Source: Autumnicola psychrophila
Lineage (GTDB): Bacteria; Bacteroidota; Bacteroidia; Flavobacteriales; Flavobacteriaceae
Assembly (NCBI RefSeq): GCF_031846645.1
Contig: NZ_JAVRHN010000004.1
Location: forward strand, 1 to 64,000
Length of the DNA: 64,000 nt
Direction of reading: 5' to 3'
Made by a program: the position numbers and the translations under genes
Shown: piece by piece, positions 51,358 to 61,379 of the stretch
Layout: every line of letters starts with the position of its first letter
How positions within the stretch are numbered: position 1 is the first letter of the stretch
The notes under the pieces: model-generated
The model's database searches: none
Told to the model about the DNA's origin: nothing
What the model saw: only the letters and a program-made list of their open reading frames with translations

Positions 51358-52569
51358 TTATTTTAAAGAAATGGCATATTCTCTCGGTCTAACCCCTACA
51401 TGGCTTTTAAAGGTTATACTTAAGGAAGTTCCGCTAGCGTATCCGCATTCCTCAGCCAGAGCGTCGATGGTATTGTTTTCCAGAAAACCTTCTTTAATAA
51501 GTTTCTTCACATGCTCAATCCTCAAGGTGCTTTTATAATCTGCAAAACTTAACCCATATTGTTGCTCAAGAAAATAGGAAATATGATGCGAAGGCATGTC
51601 CAGTTCCTTGGCACATGCTGTAAGATTAAAATTTTGATTTAAGTACAGTTTATTTTCTTTGAGGCTTTCAAGTTTTGCACCAACTTCCTGCTTGTTTAGA
51701 CCAAATTTCAGGTTTTCTGTAATGGTGTTCCTGGAAGGTTTTACAGACTGAGGATATCCGTGTAAAATGCTGGGAAAATAAATTGGGATAATTCCAATAA
51801 GGAAAAGCACCATATATAGAATTAAGGTTACAATACCACCATTTTTTCCGATGATAACGAAGGATTGAAACAGGTTCCATTCAAATATCTTTTCTATTGC
51901 ATATGTACTAGCCAGGATGGCCATTAACATCAGAGTTCCCCAAAAAATGAGGAGCCATTTGTTAAGTACACTTTTTAGTTTATCATTCCCCTCCTTATTA
52001 ATAAAAGATAGTATTTGTGGCATTAAAGCTACTAATACACTAAATTGCCATAAGTGTCGCATTAGAAGGTGTTGATCAAGACTTAGGAGCCAATATTCTG
52101 CTTCTAACCTGTACTGAGGAGAGGAAATGGCCTGAGAGATAATATTATTATAAAAACTATCTGGTTGAAGATAAACATAACCTACATCAATTAAACCTAA
52201 GAAAAACGGAATAAATAGAAAAATTTCTTCTTGCTGCCATTCGAGTTGGTCTGTTATAATGACTTTGAAGTAATAATAAATAGGGACAAATAATAAATTA
52301 TACGGGAGGAGCGGCCATAAAAAGAACCAGGTGAAATGCTCTAAATAACCACCATCTATGATATAAGCCTGTAATGCATAAACCGATAATAAAAAGTAAA
52401 AGCTACCTAAAATTCGGGTTGCAGTAGTATTGGTAGATTTTTTGAGGAACAGCGTTGTAGACAGAACAAATCCGAATATGGCGGCTATAAGTAAAATTAG
52501 GATCAAAATGCTTATAAAATTTTTTTGAAAAAAAATTAATAGCGAATATACAGATATATGTACCAACAT
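51358..52569 (-). CDS. AraC-family regulator with a membrane domain
   Basis: 403 residues. About seven or eight hydrophobic segments fill residues 1-270, followed by an AraC-type double HTH at the C terminus (LNQNFNLTACAKELDMPSHH, then ISYFLEQQYGLSFADY; second HTH ENNTIDALAEECGYASGTSL). Such membrane-bound AraC regulators are common in Flavobacteria; the signal and target genes are unknown. It is encoded on the minus strand between two hsdR tail fragments (50901-51338 and 52730-52880), so it appears to be a passenger of the ruined RM locus. Confidence 0.88.
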   Translation of the reverse strand: MLVHISVYSLLIFFQKNFISILILILLIAAIFGFVLSTTLFLKKSTNTTATRILGSFYFLLSVYALQAYIIDGGYLEHFTWFFLWPLLPYNLLFVPIYYYFKVIITDQLEWQQEEIFLFIPFFLGLIDVGYVYLQPDSFYNNIISQAISSPQYRLEAEYWLLSLDQHLLMRHLWQFSVLVALMPQILSFINKEGNDKLKSVLNKWLLIFWGTLMLMAILASTYAIEKIFEWNLFQSFVIIGKNGGIVTLILYMVLFLIGIIPIYFPSILHGYPQSVKPSRNTITENLKFGLNKQEVGAKLESLKENKLYLNQNFNLTACAKELDMPSHHISYFLEQQYGLSFADYKSTLRIEHVKKLIKEGFLENNTIDALAEECGYASGTSLSITFKSHVGVRPREYAISLK

Positions 52570-52729
52570 AAATCCTCAAACGGAAAACTTCTGAAGGGCT
52601 AAAATGAAGTGTTGCATCAAGTTTTGGCGGTAATTAATTAGAAACCGATAATTAGTTTTCTAAAGCATTTATTGCGGAAGAAGTATCTCTCTCAAATTTC
52701 GGATTCAGTGAAAAGCCGATAGTAATAGT

Positions 52730-52880
52730 TGGAAAAAGAAAGAAGGCCCGTGCCGTCATTTGCCAGGCAGTGAAAAAAGAATTACGCGGCAAAGGGTCAT
52801 TTTCGGAACTGGATAATTTGCTGAAGAAAGTTATTGAACAGGCCGAGGGGCAGTATAGAGATTAGCCGATGGAGGCTTGA
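52730..52880 (+). pseudogene. Second hsdR tail fragment after the AraC-type gene
   Basis: About 150 bases match the hsdR end from 32358 to 32509 but with deletions, a frameshift and an in-frame stop (GATTAG where the parent has GATTGG). It is more decayed than the 50901-51338 copy. Together they flank the AraC-type gene. Confidence 0.85.
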
Positions 52881-52999
52881 AGCACTATAAATACAGATCT
52901 CCCATTGACTCAAAAGAAAAAAAGAAGACATGAAGGGTCCCATCAAAACTTTAAATTTCTCTGGAACTTGTCCAGAGGAATTTTATGTACAGACTCTGT

Positions 53000-53220
53000 T
53001 ATTTCTTTTCCTCCTCTTTTAAGGAATATCTAATGCCCACACCGAGAAACCAACTTGCCTCCCCAGGATCTTTCTGTTAAATTAGTATTGGTAAGATCCG
53101 CGATATCCGATAGATCTCTTCCTTGATACTGATCTCTTTTTATGGAATTGATACTGCCTAAGGCCACTCCCCCATAAGACTTAATTTTACTTTTTGCCCT
53201 TCGCAAATGATTTGACTCAA
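53000..53220 (-). pseudogene. Remnant of an outer-membrane-protein gene
   Basis: On the minus strand a stretch reads VALGSINSIKRDQYQGRDLS, then DIADLTNTNLTERSWGGKLV. A shifted frame then gives GVGIRYSLK, the look of a final beta-barrel strand. No start is present and the frame changes near 53060. It is probably the 3' end of a porin-like gene. Confidence 0.4.
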
Positions 53221-53240
53221 AAAAAAATTTAAAACCTCAC

Positions 53241-53271
53241 AAGCCCTTAAATTTAAAGGGCTTTTATTTTT
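53241..53271. terminator. Bidirectional terminator
   Basis: AAGCCCTT (53241-53248) pairs with AAGGGCTT (53256-53263) over a 7-base loop, with TTATTTTTT-like sequence to the right and an A/T-rich run to the left. It can end the leftward DUF1206 gene and any rightward transcript. Confidence 0.65.
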
Positions 53272-53340
53272 CACTCTAGCAAAAAAGTTTTACTACTGTA
53301 CACTCGGTAATTTGCCATAGCTATACAAACCAACCTAGCT

Positions 53341-54255
53341 TCAGCTTTTCCGCGAATGAAAATTGGGGTCTGAAGGATCATTATCCAAATCGTAGGTGAT
53401 ACCCAGTGCAAACATAAATAAGCCGTAGCAAATAATTCCAAAAGCCACTATCGCAAAAGGAACCTTGCCGATATGATCGCCAATAAAGTTAAAGGCTTTA
53501 TCAGTGTTGACTACATAACCTGGATCGCTAAGAATGCCTGATTTGATGAAAAAGAAACCAATGATGCCCAGGATGACTCCGCGGGCAACATAGCCAGTAA
53601 ATCCCAGGAAAAAAATGGTTGCCTTTTTTCTCCGGCTGAATCTCACAATATCAAGACGCTCCCGGTAACCCCGGGTTATTCCATAGAACAATTGCACTGC
53701 GGCAGTTATGGTTATTAACACACCTAGCCCTATGACCAGCCATTTGCCCACACCATAATCCAGCATATTAGCCGTCATTTCCCTCTTCTGCTCAGGGGTG
53801 CCGTGTTCAGAATAATTAGCTGAACCCAGTAAGACTATCAGCGCAGAGTAAGCGATAAATGCATCGGCAAGGGAGCTGAGACCAATACCTGTACGACGGG
53901 CAAGTCCTTTCAAGCCCTTTCCATAATGGTAAGGATCATGAAAGGATTCATAGATGCGCCATACTATATAACAGAGCATTCCCAGAAGGATGCCCCAGAT
54001 AATAATTTTTCCTCCCGGTAAATCCTGCACATACGCCAAAAGGCTGTTTTTGGAAGCGCCGCCCTCCTTAAGCTTTAACAGGGAAAGCATGGCAATCACC
54101 CCTATAGCTGTATAGATGAGGCCGGTGGAAATACAACCCAGAATAGGAAAATATTTTATGTACTTCTTCTTTGATTTTTTCACCAGAACACGGAATTTAA
54201 TCCTGAAAGTAAGGAAATTTTCTTTTTCTGGCGGCAGACAAACGGGAAACAACAA
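53341..54255 (-). CDS. DUF1206 family membrane protein
   Basis: 304 residues. Three repeats of two membrane helices each (about residues 35-95, 120-200, 210-290) are the DUF1206 pattern. Recurrent Gly/Tyr motifs are CISTGLIYTAIGVIAM, ARRTGIGLSSLADAFIAYSA and TGYVARGVILGIIGFFFIKS. The N-terminal 30 residues are unusual for the family, and a later start (GTG before LVKKSKKKY) is possible. The function is unknown. Low-GC mobile features end before this gene, and it probably belongs to the native chromosome. Confidence 0.85.
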   Translation of the reverse strand: MLFPVCLPPEKENFLTFRIKFRVLVKKSKKKYIKYFPILGCISTGLIYTAIGVIAMLSLLKLKEGGASKNSLLAYVQDLPGGKIIIWGILLGMLCYIVWRIYESFHDPYHYGKGLKGLARRTGIGLSSLADAFIAYSALIVLLGSANYSEHGTPEQKREMTANMLDYGVGKWLVIGLGVLITITAAVQLFYGITRGYRERLDIVRFSRRKKATIFFLGFTGYVARGVILGIIGFFFIKSGILSDPGYVVNTDKAFNFIGDHIGKVPFAIVAFGIICYGLFMFALGITYDLDNDPSDPNFHSRKS

Positions 54256-54608
54256 TAGTTCATAGCATTACCAGAACAAACTTCTCTTTCAGATTCCACA
54301 CTGTGAAAATTAGCAAAAAAACTGATAGTCTTAAGGGTAGTAAATGATCATTTGTTTGTTTAGCAAACCTCCAACTCCATCCAAAGCATCCAAAAAGTTG
54401 ATCGATTTTTAGTCTAATAAAAATCTTTGTCTGTCTCATATTCTACTGACAAAATCTCCATGTCGCTCCTGTAAATTGCGTAATATTTTTTCTTAAAATA
54501 GGACAAGTTCCTGAAAGTGTGAAAATTTCATTTACAACAGCAAAAAAGTTCAACCGTGTCACCAGTTAAAAGCAGCAAACAAGAGTATACTTCGCTATCT
54601 TTATTTTC
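54256..54608. other. Intergenic region
   Basis: Between two leftward genes. It contains several short A/T runs and no recognisable coding remnant. The promoter of the DUF1206 gene must lie near its left part. Confidence 0.3.
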
Positions 54609-54992
54609 TCAGTAGATCTGTTCTACATAGAACGTTAATTGGTATTCTTCTCTCGTTCCTGGTTCTCGCGTATAGTAATTAATCTTATTTACCTGTTCCT
54701 GTTCTGGTAAATCAATAGTGACTTTTCGACCATTGCTTGAAGTACAAACAAAGGTGAGAGTACCTTCCCGGGAATGCACCTCCTGTACCGTGAGAACTTG
54801 AATTTCTTTACCTCCCTCTATTTTTGTTGCAATTGTAATACGATTAGAACCGAAAGTAATCTGGCGATTTATATTATCTGTCTGGCTGGTGAATATTGAA
54901 GGATAAGATTCTGTAAAGTAGGAGTTAAATATTGCCTGGCAAAAAAGATTTTCTACAAATAAAAATAGTAATATGCACCCCCAGCACCTCAT
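54609..54992 (-). CDS. Hypothetical exported protein
   Basis: 127 residues with a short signal peptide (hydrophobic residues 5-18, cleavage near Phe-Cys-Gln). The mature part is rich in beta strands and polar residues (RQITFGSNRITIATKIEGGK, GTLTFVCTSSNGRKVTIDLP). No family is recognised. It is single-copy and leftward, 124 bases past the end of the UvrA-like gene. Confidence 0.6.
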   Translation of the reverse strand: MRCWGCILLFLFVENLFCQAIFNSYFTESYPSIFTSQTDNINRQITFGSNRITIATKIEGGKEIQVLTVQEVHSREGTLTFVCTSSNGRKVTIDLPEQEQVNKINYYTREPGTREEYQLTFYVEQIY

Positions 54993-55116
54993 CTATTAAA
55001 TTTAATAAAAAATATTTTCTTAATTTAATTTACAGGCTATTAACTGTAGGAAGGAAATCTTAAAGGTCCAAATCAAGTTGAATAAATATTATAAAATGAG
55101 AATCTAGATTGACTTT

Positions 55117-58100
55117 TCATCCTAAAACTACTCCAACTCCAATCTTCTGTAGCAAGTAAGGATTATGATCAATAATTAGGATATCATTGGCCAGACTTAG
55201 TTTCTTTAGGATCGCGTACAACAAATCAATATCAGCATAATGCAATCCGGTACTGGGTTCATCTAATATATAAAGCACCTCGTTAGTTTGATCCTGCAGC
55301 CAGTTCAGTAACAATAATCGTTGCTTCTCCCCTGAGGAAAGGCTTTGTACCGGCTGATCTAATCCAAGATGTTCCAATCCTATTTCCGCTAACTGATTCA
55401 GGAATTCAAAGGTTTTGTGAGATACCTTGAATCGTGTTAACCATTCTTTTAATTCACAGAGATTCAGTGCGAGTACCTCAGCGATATTTTTTGAACCAAC
55501 AGTACGTTCCAGTATATACGGTTTGTAGCGCTGCCCCTTACAAACTTCACATTTCTCTATTGCATTGGCTGCTACATCCAGGCTGGTTTCCAAATAGCCT
55601 TTACCTTTACAGTTTGGGCACTGACTTGTTTTTGTTTTATAAGAAAAATCACCTGATTTTAAATCCGTTTCACTTGCAAAAATTTTGCTTATATCCTTGA
55701 GCAAGTTCAGGTATGAAACCAATAAGGTCTTCGCATGTGCGCGGAGTTTTTTAGGCTCAAAATAATGCACCTCCCTGTATTTTTTCGGTAACTCGATGCT
55801 TTCGCAATTTACCGGCGTTCCGGTTTCTATACTGGGAATAAGGATGTCTTTTACCAGGGTCGTCTTCCCTATCCCCGATTTACCGCTGATAGCTGTTATT
55901 CCTCCTACGGGAACCTTCAGCGATTTCTTTACTAAAGTATGCCTGGACAGGTTTTGGATGGCTATAGAATCCTTTCCTGCCTTCAATTTTACCGCTCTTG
56001 AAGATGTTTTTAAATATGGATGACAATCTTCCTGATTTAAAAATTCCCGTGGCGTACCCTGAAATGTAATATAGCCGCCTAACTTCCCCGCCTGAGGTCC
56101 CAGCTGCACCAACTTATCGGCTGCAAGAATGATCTCTTTATTATGTTCAATGACAAGAACTGTATTGCCTTTTGCAATGAGCTCTTTCAGAATATTGACC
56201 AGATCCGGAATGTTGTCACTTGATAATCCTGCGGAAGGTTCATCCAGTAAATAGGTAATACCTTTCAGCGGACTGTTCAGCTGTTTAATAAGTGTAACCC
56301 GTTGATTTTCTCCGCCGGAAAGGGTGGATGATTTACGATTTAGTTGCAGATGATCTATGTGTAATTGCTTTGCTCTTTTGATGGTATTGATCAAAAGAGG
56401 TCGTAGCCTGGAAAGCAATTTTTGATCTACTACCTCTTGCTGGAAATCAGAAGAAAGCCATTCTGCTAAAACTTTAAAATCCATTAACCTGATTTGATGA
56501 ATAGATTTCCCTCCGATTTGAAACTTTAAGCGCTCAGGTTTTAATCCGCTTCCCGAACAGTGGCTGCATTCCTCCAGCGAAAAAAGTGCTTTTAGCTTTC
56601 CGATATGTTTATTTTTCCGGGTCTTATAATATTCTTCTTTTAAGTAATGGAAAAGTCCTTGCCATGTCATACTTATATCCTGTAACCCTTGTCTTGTTTT
56701 GGTTTTAAAAACCCATTGTGTCTTCCATACCGTTTCACCAGTACCATAAAACAGAACGTCTTTTTGCTGGTCTGTCAATTCTCTAGAAGGTGTTTCCAGG
56801 CTAAATCCGTGGATAGCGCCTATCTCGTTTACAATCGCCATATATTGACTCCCGGCATGCCCATAATAAGCAAGGGATTTGTTGTGCTCAAACAATCCGT
56901 CAGCGATGCCTTTCTCTTCATTGAGAACCATTTTATCAACATCAGGGAGTAATTCCTGACCTATCCCATCACAGATCGCACATTTCCCCAGTTCGTGATT
57001 ATTGGAAAAATGGCTGGCAGATAAATCCTCTCCGTCGTATTGCGCTTTTCGGGAAAAGGCAAACCTTAGAATTTTATCAATTCCCGTTTGTTTGGCAATA
57101 TCCGAACGTTCTGTAAAGTTTCTTTCTTTACGTGTAATGCAAATAGTGGGGCTAAGGCCCTCGATTTGATCTACCTCGAATTGAAAATTCACTCCTACCC
57201 TTGACTGCTGATAGCTTGAAAACTGTTTGGTCATTTCCTGCAGGCCATAACCATGCAGGGTGTCAATCACCAAAGAAGACTTTCCCGAACCCGAAATGCC
57301 CGTGATCACCGATAATTGATTCCCGGGGAAATTTATATCAAGATCTTTGAGGTAATGGGTTCGAGCCCCTTTCATTGAAATCATATCCCAGCGTTGATCT
57401 GCCAATTCGTTTATTTCTGGTGCCTGGACTTTTGGTGCATTCTCCACCAAAACATCGCATGAAGTCTGAAAAAGCGGATGATTTTCAAAACAAATAATAC
57501 CTGCTGTTTGCTTTTTTAACTCCTGCAAAGCTTTCAGAAGTTGTCGAACATTTTGCTGATGTAGCCCTATACTGGGTTCTTCCAGTAGTAAGAATGTTTT
57601 TTTCGACTGTTTTGCGAAATGTTTAGTGAGTTTAATCCGCTGCGCTTCACCCCCTGATAATGTATTAGAGGGTTGTCCCAGTTTTATATATCCCAGCCCC
57701 AGCTTCAGCATCAAAGACAGAATTTCAGTAATCTTCTTCTCTTCGCTAAAGAAAACATAAGCTTCGGAAATACTAAGGTTATAGATCCCGGCAATATTTT
57801 TTGTGTTCCAATGCACTTGCAATACCTCAGGTTTAAAACGTTTGCCATTACACCTGGGACATACCTGATTAATTGTCCCCATCACATTCATAGAAAGGGT
57901 GATCACCCCTGCCCCTTCGCAAGTTTCACACCTTCCGCTCTTGTTATTAAAAGAGAAGGCTCCTTTGGCTAAATTCAGGGATTTTGCTTCCGGGGATTTG
58001 GCCAACAGGTCACGTATTTTATCAGCCAAACCGGTATAGGTGGCAGGGTTGCTCCTCGGAGTTTTGCCAATGGGTTGATCTGATACCGTAAGCAGTTTTA

Positions 58101-59607
58101 GATCTTCTTTTTCTATATATTCTGAAAGCTTTTTCAGGATTTGAGACGTTTTCCTGCTCACTACCGTCAGGGCTTCTTTTTGAAGCTGAAATGATGCTGC
58201 TGTCTTCCGTTCAGGTTCCTTAGCAGACCGAAAATTGCCATTTTGCAGCTCGTTTAAGGTGGGAGTAGATAGCTCTTCATTATTCAGAAATTCACTGATG
58301 GGTCCGTTAAAAACAACCTCCCCTCCGTGCGCTCCCGCTGCGGGGCCTAATTCAATGATCCAATCTGCAGATCTTATAAAGTTTAAATCGTGCTCTACTA
58401 CCATCACTGTATTTCCACGGCTTATCAGGCGATTGAGAATATGATGTAAATAGTGCTGGTAATCTTCAGATAAGCCGATGGATGGTTCATCAAAGACATA
58501 AAGAATCCCTTGCAGGTTACTGTTCACCTGTCTGATCAGTTTTATACGCTGTGCATTCCCGGAAGAGATTTCAATACTTGGTGTACTTAGCCTGTAATCC
58601 TCCATTCCCAGCCGAATTAGGTCGAATAATTGCACAGAAATTTTATCTACCAACGCCTGCTCACCGGCTGTAAGAGCCTGATTATTCAGCCTTTCATATA
58701 ATTCGTTTAAGGACAGATCCATCCACTCCTGAAAGTTTAATTCTTTCCATTTAAATTTCAGGTGTTCCGGTTTGATTCGTGCGCCTTTGCAACTTGGGCA
58801 AATACTGGAACTTGCAAACTTTAAAATGTTTGGATTACGATCTCTTCTAAGAATGTCATTCATTATAGGCATTATGCCTTTATAAAAACCTTCTTCCCGG
58901 GGCTTGGCTTTAAAACCTTTCCATCTCAGCCGGGACTCTATAGTATGCTTTCCGTAAAAAACCTTAATGCGGTCACTTCCGTTTAAAACTACCTCCTTTT
59001 GTTCTTCAGATAATTCCTTCCAGGGGACGTCCACATTAAAACCATGTTCCCCACATACTTTGTTTAATTCATCCACCGTGATCTGGGAATAGACAATATA
59101 ACCATTCGGCAAAGTAGTGGTGATCGCACCTTCTCTTAGTGTTTTATTTTCATCACCAATTAATTTTTCAAGATCGATGTATTCCGCCTCCCCCATTCCA
59201 CGACAGCGCTCACAGGCTCCTCTTGGATGATTAAAAGAAAATAGTGATTTGCTCATAGTTTCTGCGCCGGCATAGCGGGCAAACAACACCCTGAAGACCG
59301 CAGTAAGTTCAGAGAGTGTTCCAAAAGTAGCATTTATTGACTGGAAGCGTTTTGACTGCTCTACTTTGATCACCGGCGGTAGCCCTTCGATATCATCCAC
59401 TTCAGCCGTGGGAATTAATTGTGCATTTTGCTGGTTATATGCAGGAAGGCTCTCTAAAAAATAGCGGTAACCTTCATTTGCAATCACATCCATGGCCAGG
59501 GACGATTTTCCGGAACCCGATAATCCGGTAACGACGATCAATTGATTTTCAGGTAATTTTAAGTCTATATTTTTGAGGTTATTCTGGTGGGCATTAGTGA
59601 TGCGCAT
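55117..59607 (-). CDS. Double-length UvrA-like ABC protein
   Basis: 1496 residues against about 940 for UvrA. Four UvrA-type ATPase units are visible. Unit 1 has Walker A GLSGSGKSSL near 28-37 and Walker B VFDEPSIGLS. Unit 2 lacks Walker A but has LSGGEAQRIKL and LLEEPSIGLH. Unit 3 has GISGSGKSSL near 770, LSGGENQRVTL and LLDEPSAGLS. Unit 4 has GKSGIGKTTL near 1240, LSSGEKQRLLL and ILDEPSTGLH. Zinc-finger CXXC pairs are spaced through it (CERCRGMG, CETCEGAG, CAICDGIG, CPNCKGKG). The UvrA-specific DQSPIG-like block TVSDQPIGKTPRSNPATYTG is present. It is either a duplicated-and-fused UvrA paralogue for DNA damage recognition or an antibiotic-protection ABC protein. It is not the housekeeping UvrA. 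Confidence 0.85.
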   Translation of the reverse strand: MRITNAHQNNLKNIDLKLPENQLIVVTGLSGSGKSSLAMDVIANEGYRYFLESLPAYNQQNAQLIPTAEVDDIEGLPPVIKVEQSKRFQSINATFGTLSELTAVFRVLFARYAGAETMSKSLFSFNHPRGACERCRGMGEAEYIDLEKLIGDENKTLREGAITTTLPNGYIVYSQITVDELNKVCGEHGFNVDVPWKELSEEQKEVVLNGSDRIKVFYGKHTIESRLRWKGFKAKPREEGFYKGIMPIMNDILRRDRNPNILKFASSSICPSCKGARIKPEHLKFKWKELNFQEWMDLSLNELYERLNNQALTAGEQALVDKISVQLFDLIRLGMEDYRLSTPSIEISSGNAQRIKLIRQVNSNLQGILYVFDEPSIGLSEDYQHYLHHILNRLISRGNTVMVVEHDLNFIRSADWIIELGPAAGAHGGEVVFNGPISEFLNNEELSTPTLNELQNGNFRSAKEPERKTAASFQLQKEALTVVSRKTSQILKKLSEYIEKEDLKLLTVSDQPIGKTPRSNPATYTGLADKIRDLLAKSPEAKSLNLAKGAFSFNNKSGRCETCEGAGVITLSMNVMGTINQVCPRCNGKRFKPEVLQVHWNTKNIAGIYNLSISEAYVFFSEEKKITEILSLMLKLGLGYIKLGQPSNTLSGGEAQRIKLTKHFAKQSKKTFLLLEEPSIGLHQQNVRQLLKALQELKKQTAGIICFENHPLFQTSCDVLVENAPKVQAPEINELADQRWDMISMKGARTHYLKDLDINFPGNQLSVITGISGSGKSSLVIDTLHGYGLQEMTKQFSSYQQSRVGVNFQFEVDQIEGLSPTICITRKERNFTERSDIAKQTGIDKILRFAFSRKAQYDGEDLSASHFSNNHELGKCAICDGIGQELLPDVDKMVLNEEKGIADGLFEHNKSLAYYGHAGSQYMAIVNEIGAIHGFSLETPSRELTDQQKDVLFYGTGETVWKTQWVFKTKTRQGLQDISMTWQGLFHYLKEEYYKTRKNKHIGKLKALFSLEECSHCSGSGLKPERLKFQIGGKSIHQIRLMDFKVLAEWLSSDFQQEVVDQKLLSRLRPLLINTIKRAKQLHIDHLQLNRKSSTLSGGENQRVTLIKQLNSPLKGITYLLDEPSAGLSSDNIPDLVNILKELIAKGNTVLVIEHNKEIILAADKLVQLGPQAGKLGGYITFQGTPREFLNQEDCHPYLKTSSRAVKLKAGKDSIAIQNLSRHTLVKKSLKVPVGGITAISGKSGIGKTTLVKDILIPSIETGTPVNCESIELPKKYREVHYFEPKKLRAHAKTLLVSYLNLLKDISKIFASETDLKSGDFSYKTKTSQCPNCKGKGYLETSLDVAANAIEKCEVCKGQRYKPYILERTVGSKNIAEVLALNLCELKEWLTRFKVSHKTFEFLNQLAEIGLEHLGLDQPVQSLSSGEKQRLLLLNWLQDQTNEVLYILDEPSTGLHYADIDLLYAILKKLSLANDILIIDHNPYLLQKIGVGVVLG

Positions 59608-59901
59608 AAAGGCTTTATTTTTTCTCTTTCAGAAAAATAAATATAAGTAGATATTAAGGCTTACAATAGGTTTTTCAGGAAAACAAAGCATAATATTCAT
59701 CTCTCCTGAAATTAGATCATTTCATTGATTTTTAACAGAGTATAATGTGCTTCTAATGAACTTATATCTTGCTATAACACTTTTAAAATTTGAACATTTA
59801 TAAAGAACCCCTTATTCACACAATTATTAATAATTCAAAAATAAAGTAATTAGTTAGGTACTAAATATTCATATCTTGTTGATCGCTAAATAATTACCCT
59901 C

Positions 59902-60788
59902 ATGAAGAAACTTAAGAAAGAAAATATCAGTCAGGAAGTATTTGAACTGTATGATGATTACGCCCACAATGAGCTCAACAGACGCCAGTTTGTTGAGAAA
60001 CTTTCATTGTATGCCGTTGGCGGACTGACGGTAGGATCTCTGCTAAGTTTTATGTCTCCAGATTATATAACCACACTCCGGTTAGCAAAGACGATCCGCG
60101 TCTGGACTCAGGATATATTCAGTATGATTCTCCCAGGGGTGGCGGAAGTATTAAGTCGCTGTTATCCGCTCCAAAAGACAAGTCAGGAAAATTGCCTGGA
60201 GTAATTGTCGTGCATGAGAACCGTGGATTAAACCCCTATATTGAAGATGTTGGCAGGCAGACGGCTTTGGATGGGTTTATTAGCATTGCACCTGATGCGC
60301 TATCGCCGCTTGGCGGCTATCCGGGAAACGATGATGCCGGCCGGGAATTGCAAAAACAACGCGATCGCAACGACATGCTTGAAGATTTTACAGCTGCCTT
60401 TGATTATCTTAAAAATCACAAGGATTGCAACGGCAAAATTGGCGTGGTTGGATTCTGTTTTGGTGGATGGATATCAAACATGATGGCGGCGCGGGTGCCG
60501 GAATTAAAAGCAGCAGTGCCATTTTATGGCGGACAGCCAACTTCCGAAGAAACCGCGCAGATTAATGCTCCTCTGTTGATTCATTATGCCGAACTTGATA
60601 CACGGGTTAACGAGGGCTGGCCCGATTATGAAAAGGCTCTAAAAGCGAATAATGTAGACTATACTGTTCATTTTTATGAAGGCGTAAACCATGGTTTTCA
60701 TAACACAACAACCCCCCGATATGATAAAGCTGCTGCTGAGCTCGCCTGGCAACGTACTGTGGCATTTTTTAAGGAGCAACTGGTTTAA
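59902..60788 (+). pseudogene. Dienelactone hydrolase family gene with a frameshift
   Basis: The first frame (59902 to about 60070) gives an N terminus ending in a Tat-like or membrane segment (RRQFVEKLSLYAVGGLTV). The continuing hydrolase is one base out of register. From about 60084 the other frame reads SKDDPRLDSGYIQYDSPRGG, then LPGVIVVHENRGLNPYIEDV, and runs to 60788. Alpha/beta-hydrolase residues are in that part: nucleophile Cys in GFCFGGW, Asp in AELDTRVN and His in NHGFHNTT. A single indel near 60050-60080 explains it, so it is a broken gene or a sequencing error. Confidence 0.8.
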
Positions 60789-60821
60789 CGATTAATAATT
60801 GCAAAAAATAAGGCGCAAAAA

Positions 60822-60841
60822 AGCCCAGAATAAACCGGGCT
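60822..60841. terminator. Bidirectional terminator between convergent genes
   Basis: AGCCC (60822-60826) pairs with GGGCT (60837-60841), with A-rich sequence on the left and a short T-containing right flank. It lies midway between the hydrolase and fasciclin gene stops. Confidence 0.55.
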
Positions 60842-60866
60842 CTGTTACTACATCAAAAGACATAAT

Positions 60867-61379
60867 TTATTCTGGCATTACTACTGTGTCTATCACGTGA
60901 ATAACACCATTGCTTGCCATTACATCTGTAGCAACAATTTCGCTGTAATTTCCTTTTCCGTCCATTAGCCAAATTTTTTCATTTTTTTGCATTACAGTCA
61001 ATACTTGACCATTTAATGCTTCTAATTCAACCTTTCCGTTACCGTCTTTTAAAGCGCCAACAACATCTTTAGCTGATAATTTCCCCGATACCACGTGATA
61101 CTTCAGAATATTAGCTAATGCTTCCTGATTGTTCGGTTCTAATAATGATGCTAAGGTGTTAGAATCAATTTTATTAAAAGCGCTGTTGGTTGGTGCAAAC
61201 ACAGTAAATGGTCCATCACCTTGTAAAGCACTCACCAAATCGGCGGCTTTTAAAGCGGATACTAAAGTTGAAAAATCTTCATTGCCAACAGCTACATCTA
61301 CAATTGTTTCCTGTGCAGTAGCACGTTGAGAGAAAGCCACAGTCATTGCTATGGTCAAAATAAGAATTAACTTTTTCAT
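60867..61379 (-). CDS. Secreted fasciclin-domain protein
   Basis: 170 residues with a signal peptide (cleavage near Ala-Thr-Ala-Gln) and one fasciclin (FAS1) domain. FAS1 blocks are visible: DFSTLVSALKAADLVSAL, GPFTVFAPTNSAFNKI and LANILKYHVVSGKL, then ASNGVIHVIDTVVMP at the end. Family members act in cell adhesion or surface interactions. A TAnnTTTG match lies about 30 bases upstream, and the gene stands alone. Confidence 0.93.
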   Translation of the reverse strand: MKKLILILTIAMTVAFSQRATAQETIVDVAVGNEDFSTLVSALKAADLVSALQGDGPFTVFAPTNSAFNKIDSNTLASLLEPNNQEALANILKYHVVSGKLSAKDVVGALKDGNGKVELEALNGQVLTVMQKNEKIWLMDGKGNYSEIVATDVMASNGVIHVIDTVVMPE

